Source of the DNA: Candidatus Zixiibacteriota bacterium
Lineage (GTDB): Bacteria > Zixibacteria > MSB-5A5 > SM1-73
Assembly (NCBI GenBank): GCA_029933635.1
Contig: JAOZNS010000137.1
Coordinates: forward strand, 1 to 7,251
Length of the DNA stretch: 7,251 bases
Direction of reading: 5' to 3'
Each line of letters opens with the position of its first letter. The stretch's first letter is position 1. Positions 1 through 5,252 of the stretch are shown piece by piece. A program made the translations under genes and the position numbers. The notes under the pieces are model-generated. The model made no database searches and was not told the origin of the DNA. It saw only the letters and a list, made by a program, of their open reading frames with translations.

Positions 1-2
1 TT

Positions 3-173
3 TCCAGCTTTGAGGAGGCAAAAGAAAAGATAGGCCAATGGATAGAGATTGATTATAACCAATTTTATGTTCACTCGAAGCTTGGATATATGAGTCCGGA
101 AGAGTTTGAGAGACTCTACCGGAGTCCGAATTTGGCTCCTGTGGACCAGATTTGTCTCCAGGAAGTCGCCTAA
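3..173 (+). CDS. IS3-family transposase (OrfB-type integrase core), C-terminal fragment
   Basis: This is the last 56 residues of a DDE transposase, entering from the left window edge in frame 3 and ending at TAA 171-173. Residues 18-35 of the fragment carry the family signature: YN, then HSKLGY, then SPEEFE. In IS3-family transposases this motif lies just after the catalytic glutamate of the rve (retroviral-integrase-like) domain. The catalytic DDE residues are upstream, outside the window, so it cannot be judged whether the enzyme is intact. The tail after the motif, ending LQEVA, is short, as is usual. The family cuts and joins the IS ends through a circular intermediate. Confidence 0.88.
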   Translation, partial: SSFEEAKEKIGQWIEIDYNQFYVHSKLGYMSPEEFERLYRSPNLAPVDQICLQEVA

Positions 174-246
174 AGGGGATAGTTAGGATATGGACTGGTC
201 TGAGAAAATCGATCGTAAAGCTTCTAATAAAGCTGTCTTAAAATAC

Positions 247-275
247 ATTATGCCTCTACACCTTTTATATGTCAA
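247..275 (-). promoter_or_regulatory. Candidate sigma70 promoter reading antisense to the transposase
   Basis: On the minus strand TTGACA (270-275, a perfect -35) is followed after 17 bp by CATAAT (247-252, 5 of 6 matches to the -10 consensus). Transcription would start near 240 and run into the transposase gene in antisense. This is a motif match only; no transcript is shown by the sequence. Confidence 0.35.
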
Positions 276-279
276 AAAT

Positions 280-304
280 GTCTTGACTGAAGGGTCGCAG
301 TACA
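280..304. repeat. Terminal inverted repeat (right end) of the IS
   Basis: These are the outermost bases of the element, ending GCAGTACA at 304. Read inward on the minus strand the end begins TGTACTGCGACCC, of the IS150 type. Only one end is visible, so the inner limit of the repeat is approximate. The plus strand carries TTGACT at 283-288, a -35-like box pointing outward. In IS3-family circles such a box at the right end can form the junction promoter with a -10 supplied by the left end. Confidence 0.6.
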
Positions 305-592
305 GGAGTGTTGGTCGAGGAATGTTTGGAAGTGCTCTATTATGGCTCTGTATCTTTTGTAGGTTGCTGGTGAGTGGTTGGTTTTGGAGAATTCAAGGTA
401 TTGTTTCAGGAAGTCGAATAGGTCGTGGTCTTTCTGGACGAAGCTTATCTCTCCTTTGGCTAACTGGACTTCTATGTCTTTTAGGGTTAGCTCGGCTACC
501 TGTTTGGATCTGCCTATTCTTTTTCTGATTCTTTTGCCGTTTACTCTGTAGTCTATGTAGTAAACTTTTCCTCTTTTGTAAATAGAAGCCAC
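305..592 (-). pseudogene. Tyrosine recombinase/integrase, N-terminal remnant truncated by the IS
   Basis: The reading frame starts at GTG (590-592), preceded by a strong Shine-Dalgarno GGGAGGA (600-606) with 7 bases between. Ninety-six codons remain. Residues 1-50 look like the N-terminal arm-type DNA-binding region of phage/XerC-like integrases: short beta strands SIYKRGKVYYIDYRVNGKR, then a basic RIRKRIGRSK segment. From about 57 on comes the start of the SAM-like core-binding domain (LFDFLKQYLEF, then SPATYKRYRAIIEHF). After residue 96 (FLDQHS) the frame enters the IS end and stops ten codons later (stop at 272-274). The catalytic domain with its R-H-R-Y residues is therefore missing, and the gene must be inactive as it stands. 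The rest may lie beyond the left end of the IS. Its position next to a tRNA gene 3' end suggests it once integrated a genomic island or prophage there. Confidence 0.85.
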
Positions 593-645
593 AAGAAATT
601 CCTCCCGGATGTGGACGCAATTTGGTCACAAGCTATTTTGCCTAA

Positions 646-674
646 AAAATAGTTTTAGCGTAATCTTTTGTCAA
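646..674 (-). promoter_or_regulatory. Promoter of the integrase remnant
   Basis: TTGACA (669-674, perfect -35), a 17-bp spacer, and TATTTT (646-651, 4 of 6 of the -10 consensus). The predicted start near 639 gives a leader of about 47 bases before the GTG start, containing the GGGAGGA ribosome-binding site. It lies between the tRNA 3' end and the integrase start. Confidence 0.6.
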
Positions 675-717
675 GCAAAAAATTAGAGGGAAAGAACAAA
701 GTGAGAAAATTAAAAAG

Positions 718-741
718 CGGAGAGGCCGGGATTCGAACCCG
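718..741. other. Putative integration (att) site at the tRNA-Ser 3' end
   Basis: The T arm and 3' acceptor strand of the tRNA form a typical crossover target for tyrosine recombinases. A matching integrase remnant starts 125 bp away on the 3' side. The partner copy of this sequence, which would mark the far end of the element, is not in the window, so the exact core is inferred from the layout alone. Confidence 0.4.
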
Positions 742-808
742 GGGTAGAGCTTTTAACCCTACAACTGCTTAGCAGGCAGCTGCCTTCAGCCAGCTCGGCC
801 ACCTCTCC
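718..808 (-). tRNA. tRNA-Ser (anticodon GCU)
   Basis: A 91-nt cloverleaf can be folded by eye. The acceptor stem is GGAGAGG (802-808) with CCTCTCC (719-725), with discriminator G at 718. The anticodon stem is GCTGC/GCAGT with loop CTGCTAA, giving anticodon GCT (complement of 771-773), which reads AGC and AGU serine codons. A long variable arm (GTAGGG paired with CTCTAC) marks a class II tRNA, as expected for serine. The T arm is CCGGG-TTCGAAT-CCCGG. No CCA is encoded; a run of five T follows the discriminator and one C, so CCA must be added after transcription. The tRNA lies 137 bp downstream of arsM on the same strand. Confidence 0.97.
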
Positions 809-945
809 TTGAATCCAAAAACTTTTGTTCTCTTAATCTAAACCAAATCTACCTGTGATGAAACTTCAACCACTTCTCTGTTAATTCAATCTTCAATCAA
901 CCCTTCATACCACAAAAGCTAAACCGGAGATTTACCAATCACCAA

Positions 946-1722
946 CTATAATCTACGCTTGCGCCCCTTTTTTGCCTCAACCTTTATGCTGATTATCCTC
1001 CCTTTTATTTTATCGCTTATCCCCTCTTCCAGAAAAACTTTTTCGTCTAATATTTTAATTCGGCTGAACCCTGCCTTTCTAATGGCATCTAAATAAACCT
1101 TTCTGGTCAACGCACCGCCTATGCACTCAGCCCAGGCAGAAAATGATTTTCTTATCTCATCAGGGAGTTCTTGATCGGTCACAATATCAGAGACCACCAT
1201 CCGCCCTCCTGGCTTCAGTACCCGATATGCCTCCGAAAAAACCTGTCTTTTGTCCGGAGATAGATTTATCACACAGTTGCTTATCACCACATCCACCGAA
1301 CTGTTCTGCAATGGAAGGTTCTCGATCTCGCCCAATCGGAACTCCACATTTTTGTATCCACCCTTTCGCGCGTTGGTTTTTGCCTTTCTTATCATCTCCG
1401 GGGTCATATCCACTCCAATGACCCCTCCTTCCTCTCCCACCTTATTAGCCGCCAAGAAGACATCAATTCCTCCGCCGGAGCCCAGGTCCAGAACCTTTTC
1501 CCCCTTTTTCAGGGAGGCTAAGCCTACCGGGTTACCACAGCCTAACCCCATGATCGCAGATTTGGGGATCCTCTTCAGCTCCTCCGGTGAATAGCCTATA
1601 GCTCGGGCTTGCTGAAGCACGGTAACTCCATTACAGCAGGTTTTGCCTTTTTTGGCTATCTGCCCATACTGATTTTTGACAAAATCTTTTAATCTTTTTT
1701 CTTGGGTCTTAGAGATCGTCAT
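946..1722 (-). CDS. arsM: Arsenite S-adenosylmethionine methyltransferase
   Basis: ArsM transfers methyl groups from S-adenosylmethionine to trivalent arsenic in the cytoplasm, giving methylated and volatile arsenicals. The 258-residue product has the class I methyltransferase core: motif I VLDLGSGGGIDVF (77-89), an acidic residue at the end of strand 2 (GVDMTPEM, 103-110), and VLKPGGRMVVSDI (168-180). Family-specific features are LGCGNP (60-65), SNCVINLSPDK (148-158) and the WAECIGGAL segment (197-205). Cysteines 29/30, 62, 150 and 200 match the four conserved cysteines of algal CmArsM in order. The 50-residue spacing of Cys150 and Cys200 equals that of the two arsenic-binding cysteines there (174 and 224). 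Length is normal for bacterial ArsM. The ATG at 1720-1722 has only a weak GAG-type ribosome site. No arsR or other ars gene adjoins it; the other side holds the tRNA-Ser gene. Confidence 0.93.
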   Translation of the reverse strand: MTISKTQEKRLKDFVKNQYGQIAKKGKTCCNGVTVLQQARAIGYSPEELKRIPKSAIMGLGCGNPVGLASLKKGEKVLDLGSGGGIDVFLAANKVGEEGGVIGVDMTPEMIRKAKTNARKGGYKNVEFRLGEIENLPLQNSSVDVVISNCVINLSPDKRQVFSEAYRVLKPGGRMVVSDIVTDQELPDEIRKSFSAWAECIGGALTRKVYLDAIRKAGFSRIKILDEKVFLEEGISDKIKGRIISIKVEAKKGRKRRL

Positions 1723-1775
1723 TTTTCTCGTTCAAATTATTTTTCTTTTGGTAACAAATAATAAATCCAGCCCAC

Positions 1776-1795
1776 ACTTTTAGTATACAAAAAGT
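1776..1795. promoter_or_regulatory. 20-bp dyad over the arsM -10 box, possible operator
   Basis: The two 10-bp halves are inverted copies with 9 of 10 positions paired (the single mismatch is 1782/1789), outer arms ACTTTT and AAAAGT around a GTATAC core. It fully covers the -10 hexamer, where a bound repressor would block RNA polymerase. A homodimeric repressor of the ArsR type would be a natural candidate, but none is encoded in the window, so the binding protein is unknown. Confidence 0.4.
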
Positions 1796-1809
1796 TTATC
1801 CGAACGCAA
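1782..1809 (-). promoter_or_regulatory. Candidate arsM promoter
   Basis: TATACT (1782-1787, 5 of 6 of the -10 consensus) lies 16 bp downstream of TTGCGT (1804-1809, a weak -35). The predicted start near 1775 leaves a leader of about 53 bases before the arsM ATG. The -10 is the convincing part; the weak -35 would suit a regulated promoter. Confidence 0.5.
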
Positions 1810-2024
1810 GAGTTTTCTTTGTCTGCTTTCCTCTCAATAACCTCAGAGAGCATTTTTTCACCACCGAAAAAAGGAAACTTTTTTTCTCGCTTAGACGTAA
1901 AAATTTTTGAAGGAGTTAAAACCAAAATTCAAGAATGGATAAAAAAATAAACTTTTTAAAGATCGGTTCCTACCCGTTGATAGATATTTTCAACCATCAT
2001 ACTTGATAAGAATAAATAACACCT

Positions 2025-2030
2025 GGAGGA
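2025..2030 (+). promoter_or_regulatory. Ribosome-binding site fixing the start of the repeat-protein gene
   Basis: GGAGGA stands 5 bases before the ATG at 2036-2038. The frame is open up to a TTG at 2003, but that codon has no Shine-Dalgarno and would put eleven extra residues in front of a textbook signal peptide. The ATG at 2036 is therefore the start. Confidence 0.9.
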
Positions 2031-2035
2031 GAAAA

Positions 2036-3259
2036 ATGAGAAAAACTTCTTTGCCTGTAATTTTCGTGATTTCAATTTTGACCCTCCTTTTCAGCTCCGA
2101 GTCGTTTGCCCAACGTGGAAGGATCTGTGGGGTGGTTTATACTAAAGATGGAGAGACCTTTGAGGGTCCCATCCGGTGGGACAAAAATGAAGCCTTCTGG
2201 GATGATATTTTGGATGCAACCAAACGAAGAGAGGGGAGATCTGATGAAGGAAGGCGTCGGGAAAAATACATAGAGATTTTTGGACTGCGCATAAGCTGGG
2301 AGGAAGAAGGCACAGAGGGTCAAGCAAGTTGTGGAATCCAGTTCGGTTACATAAAGACGCTTAAGAGACGATCCAGAAACAGAGCCACATTGGAACTTAA
2401 AAATGGAGAGAGGCACACCCTTTATAGCTCCAGCACAGATATCGGTTCTGGGGTAAGAGAAATCCTAATCGAAGATCCCCAACAGGGAGAGGTGGAACTG
2501 GATTGGGGGGATTTAGATAGAATCGAGTTTGCCGAATGTGAGCTGAAACAGATCACCAAGCCAAAGCGACGCCTATACGGTGAGGTGGAAACTCGACGGG
2601 GGGATGTCTTCAAAGGCTTCATCACCTGGGACATGGATGAACTTTTTTATTCTGATATACTTAACGGAGAACAGAGACATCGCACAAGAAAGATCCCCTT
2701 CGAGAAGATAAAAGCTATTCAGCGACGTTCCTCCAGTTCAGCCTGGGTATACTTGAAAAATGGCGACAAAATAAAATTGTCGGGAACCAATGATGTGGAT
2801 AGAGGGAATCGAGGTATCGTGGTTAAAGATCCTGACTTCGGACGGGTTACCATAGAATGGGATGACTTTGATCGAATGGAACTTCTAAAAGGGGGAGAGA
2901 AATATCTGAAAACCTACGATGAGTTTGAGGAAATAAAACCTCTATATGGGGTGGTATATGACGAGGATGGTGAAACCTACGAAGGATACATCCGATGGGA
3001 TGATGATGAGACCTACACCTGGGAGAGGTTGGATGGAGAATTCAGGGGTTTGGATGTCGATGTAGAGTTTTCTCAAATTCGAAAAATTGAAAAAGTCTCC
3101 TCTCGTTCAGCCCGGGTTACATTGAAAAATGGAAACAGTTTCAGATTATCTGGCTCCAACGATGTGAATGACGAAAACAAGGGAATCTTTGTGACCACCA
3201 AGGATGGAGAGGAAATCGAATTAGACTGGTATGATTTTGATAGGGTGATCTTCAAATAA
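2036..3259 (+). CDS. Exported three-repeat protein of unknown function
   Basis: I do not recognise a family. The 407-residue product begins with a signal peptide: basic MRK, a hydrophobic stretch at about 5-20, and a likely cleavage after SFA (Ala25). There is no lipobox and no later membrane segment, so it is predicted to be periplasmic or secreted. The mature part is three degenerate repeats at about 29-166, 180-284 and 303-406. Each opens with a YG/CG-V-V-like strand, a GE(T/V)-(F/Y)-(E/K)G turn and an I-(R/T)-WD motif. Each then has a LKNG turn, mostly followed by an L-SG-(T/S)-NDV segment, and closes with LDW-(D/G)-D-(L/F)-DR. Alternating hydrophobic and charged residues predict an all-beta fold, perhaps small barrels of the SH3 or Sm type; this is a guess. 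The composition is very rich in Asp, Glu, Arg and Lys. Repeat 1 carries an extra charged segment at about 64-100. The gene stands alone, divergent from arsM and convergent with the amidase gene. Confidence 0.85.
   Translation: MRKTSLPVIFVISILTLLFSSESFAQRGRICGVVYTKDGETFEGPIRWDKNEAFWDDILDATKRREGRSDEGRRREKYIEIFGLRISWEEEGTEGQASCGIQFGYIKTLKRRSRNRATLELKNGERHTLYSSSTDIGSGVREILIEDPQQGEVELDWGDLDRIEFAECELKQITKPKRRLYGEVETRRGDVFKGFITWDMDELFYSDILNGEQRHRTRKIPFEKIKAIQRRSSSSAWVYLKNGDKIKLSGTNDVDRGNRGIVVKDPDFGRVTIEWDDFDRMELLKGGEKYLKTYDEFEEIKPLYGVVYDEDGETYEGYIRWDDDETYTWERLDGEFRGLDVDVEFSQIRKIEKVSSRSARVTLKNGNSFRLSGSNDVNDENKGIFVTTKDGEEIELDWYDFDRVIFK
2120..3253 (+). repeat. Three tandem coding repeats (about 105-138 codons each)
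   Basis: The units are roughly 2120-2533, 2573-2887 and 2942-3253. Units 2 and 3 are closest, sharing YG-V, G-I-x-WD-D-E, LKNG, L-SG-NDV, G-I-V-V and E-W-D/Y-D-F-DR in the same order and spacing. Unit 1 ends with the same LDWGDLDRIEF block but has an insertion and a diverged NDV region (SSSTDIGSG). The similarity is at protein level; the DNA has diverged, so this is an old duplication. Confidence 0.85.
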
Positions 3260-3345
3260 AGACGAAGAATTAGATTCAGTGGTCAAGCATTGATCGCAAA
3301 GCAAGCTTTGTCACTACAATCCCTCATTTAGAAAGGAACATTGCT

Positions 3346-5187
3346 TTATTTCCCCTCGCTCTTCGTTTTCTTTATGAAATTGAGAATTCCTCGAAAGATA
3401 GCTTGAGCGCATTTTTTTTGAAAACTTTCCTTCTTTAAAAGTTCCTCCTGTTCCGGAATCATCATGAAAGCACATTCTACCAAAACTGAAAGAAGTTGAC
3501 TCGGTCTGGTAAGCACCAGATTTCCATAGTAGAGGCCAAAGTCAGGCAGTTTCAGCTTCTTGAGAAGCTGGGAATGAATCTCTTTGGCCAAAGCCAGTGA
3601 TTGGGGATGGTAATAATAGGTGCTGGTGCCATTATTGTAAAACGGATTGACTCCGTCGGGAAGTGCATTGTTATGAATGCTGATTAGAATATCGCATTCT
3701 TCTTTGATGGCTATTTTGGGTCGGTCATAAAGAGCAACACCATTGGACTCTGTTCTGGTCAACACCACCTCGGCCCCGTTTTTTTCCAAAATCTTTTTCA
3801 GCCTCTTGGCGATTTTAAAATTGACCACCCTCTCTTCCAGGCCGGTGGGACCAACCGCTCCTGGGTCAGGTGAGTGACCCGGATCCAGGCATATCCTCAA
3901 TCCCTTAAGCCTTTTCTTTACTTTGGGCTGATGTTTTATCTCCAGAACTAGATTATTCTTATCATAGAAGACATCATATCCCCACTGTTGCCTCTGGTTC
4001 AGAAAAACCTTGAGCTGGTAAACATCCACCTTGGGTTGATCCCATTTGATCTCCTTGATCAACTTATCCTTCGAATCATACCTTATCCAGTCGGTATTGG
4101 AGGTTACCCCGTAAACCGTCAGAAAAAGCGCTGGTGGATCTATCAGTTGTTCTACCCGGAAAGGAAGTTTTTGCTGAAGAAAGAGCACAACTTCGCTTTT
4201 ACCATCCTGCCCTTTCGTCTGGATGCTGGTGAGGATGCTTTTGGGCCGGGGGGTTCCCATGGGAAGATACCTTATGCTATCCTGGTGCACCCAGGCGTTC
4301 TCTCCGTAAGCCAGCCGCAGTCGCACCCATTCACCCATTTTACCGGTGGCAATAGCTCTTATGCCTGGTGGTTGGTAAAGAAGGGTGTATCCCAGCTTTG
4401 GACCGGAACGGGCGACAACCGATGAACCTACGAACTCCACTACTTGTAGAGTCTGATCGTCCCTTATGGTCACCTTTGCTGGAGACAACTCTGTGATGTA
4501 AACGCTATCTTCTCCAATTCTTTTGATTAACTTAAAAAGAATGTTTGCCCCTTCAACTTTGTTTGAAGGTCTAACGATATAAAAACCGGTATAGGTCCCT
4601 CTGACCTGAGACGGCTGGGAACCCTCCCTTTTTCCCCAGGGATATTTTCCTACGAAATCTAAAATTCTCAGAGGCGCCTCCACCATGGGGACATCCTGCA
4701 CCAGTCCCTCGATGGAAAAACTTGCCCGGCAACCCGGCGTTCCTCTGAAACCGGTCTCCAGAATATCACCGGTCATCAGGCTCAAATCTTTTCCCGGATG
4801 GACGCTATTTTTAATTATGCAAAAACTATCCTCCGGGACCGAAAATATGGGAGGGGGAACCTTCACCGGAACCCTCTTTATTGATACTCCTGCATCGTTT
4901 TCTGCCACAAGCTCAAATACGAAATCACCAGGCTTTAAGGGCAAAAATGCTAAAAATGCACCATTGGGATGTACTTTGACCTTATGTCCATTTATCTGAA
5001 GTTCAGATTCAGGAGTAACCGACCCGAAGATAAACGTGGAATCGGTGGCGCCTATCTGAGCATCCTTTTTAGGATATACCACCGAGATATGAGGAGGTGA
5101 AGCTTCCTTGGCCTCAAGGCCAACCCATGTATGATGGGTCAAGAGAAGAAAGAAGCAAAACAGAATTTTTTGCACTCCCCTTTTCAT
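3346..5187 (-). CDS. Exported N-acetylmuramoyl-L-alanine amidase (Amidase_3) with SH3-like and AMIN-like domains
   Basis: This zinc enzyme cleaves the amide bond between MurNAc and L-Ala of the murein stem peptide, outside the cytoplasmic membrane. The 613-residue product starts with a signal peptide (MKRGVQKILFCFFLLL, cleavage probably near 26). Next is an Ig-like beta domain at about 32-110, a region at 112-235 containing a second possible beta-sandwich (GTYTGFYIV at 197-205), and an SH3-like domain at about 254-308 (GEWVRLRL, NAWV). An AMIN-like beta domain follows at about 328-420 and the catalytic domain at 428-608. The zinc ligands are visible: His438 in DPGH, Glu452 in GLEER and His505 in SIHNNA. 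The probable catalytic Glu571 lies in VECAFM, a variant of the usual VE-x-GF. The ATG is preceded by AGAGGAGAGG (5188-5197). It is the third gene of a probable operon, 65 bp after the epimerase. I see no terminator with a T run after its stop. Confidence 0.93.
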   Translation of the reverse strand: MKRGVQKILFCFFLLLTHHTWVGLEAKEASPPHISVVYPKKDAQIGATDSTFIFGSVTPESELQINGHKVKVHPNGAFLAFLPLKPGDFVFELVAENDAGVSIKRVPVKVPPPIFSVPEDSFCIIKNSVHPGKDLSLMTGDILETGFRGTPGCRASFSIEGLVQDVPMVEAPLRILDFVGKYPWGKREGSQPSQVRGTYTGFYIVRPSNKVEGANILFKLIKRIGEDSVYITELSPAKVTIRDDQTLQVVEFVGSSVVARSGPKLGYTLLYQPPGIRAIATGKMGEWVRLRLAYGENAWVHQDSIRYLPMGTPRPKSILTSIQTKGQDGKSEVVLFLQQKLPFRVEQLIDPPALFLTVYGVTSNTDWIRYDSKDKLIKEIKWDQPKVDVYQLKVFLNQRQQWGYDVFYDKNNLVLEIKHQPKVKKRLKGLRICLDPGHSPDPGAVGPTGLEERVVNFKIAKRLKKILEKNGAEVVLTRTESNGVALYDRPKIAIKEECDILISIHNNALPDGVNPFYNNGTSTYYYHPQSLALAKEIHSQLLKKLKLPDFGLYYGNLVLTRPSQLLSVLVECAFMMIPEQEELLKKESFQKKCAQAIFRGILNFIKKTKSEGK

Positions 5188-5252
5188 CCTCTCCTCTGTT
5201 GTATCTTTTGGATCTTCAGGTAAGTAATGGCATCCCCCTCGAACAGCCCAAG

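Larger units (their letters stand above)
1..304 (+). mobile_element. Right end of an IS3-family (IS150-like) insertion sequence
   Basis: The segment contains the transposase C-terminus (stop at 171-173), then 131 bp without a convincing gene, then a terminus whose outermost bases read inward as TGTACTGCGACCC. TGTACTG ends are typical of the IS150 group of IS3-family elements (recalled knowledge, not searched). The boundary is set at 304/305 because the minus-strand integrase reading frame matches its family up to codon 96 (305-307) and turns into unrelated sequence at the next codon. The left end and the target-site duplicate lie outside the window; a 3-4 bp duplication would begin with GGA or GGAG at 305. 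A small dyad, GTCAA (271-275) and TTGAC (283-287), sits just inside the terminus. Confidence 0.85.
1723..2035. other. Divergent intergenic region between arsM and the repeat-protein gene
   Basis: This 313-bp, strongly AT-rich stretch separates two divergent genes. It holds the arsM promoter and dyad described separately. For the plus-strand gene I see only a weak possible -35, TTGATA at 1977-1982, without a good -10 at the right distance, so its promoter remains unassigned. A 62-codon open frame on the minus strand (1737-1925) has low-complexity Lys/Phe-rich content and overlaps the promoter; I do not regard it as a gene. Confidence 0.6.

Noticed and set aside
190..528. 112-codon open frame on the plus strand across the IS end
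   Set aside because: It crosses the IS boundary at 304/305 and lies antisense to the integrase remnant; its Leu/Trp/Arg-rich content is what an antisense shadow would give.
1737..1925. 62-codon minus-strand open frame just upstream of arsM
   Set aside because: It is low-complexity and Lys/Phe-rich, resembles no family I know, and overlaps the arsM promoter and dyad. Its only possible ribosome site is a poor GGTGG before an internal ATG.
2003..2035. Upstream TTG start for the repeat protein
   Set aside because: It has no ribosome site and would precede a well-formed signal peptide with eleven extra residues; the ATG at 2036 has GGAGGA at ideal spacing.
3297..3310. Short inverted repeat CAAAGC-AA-GCTTTG between the convergent genes, possible terminator
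   Set aside because: The stem is only 5-6 bp and no T run follows it on either strand, so it does not meet the pattern of a Rho-independent terminator.
3988..4425. 145-codon plus-strand open frame inside the amidase gene
   Set aside because: It is antisense to a well-supported gene with conserved domains and has no ribosome site or family resemblance of its own.
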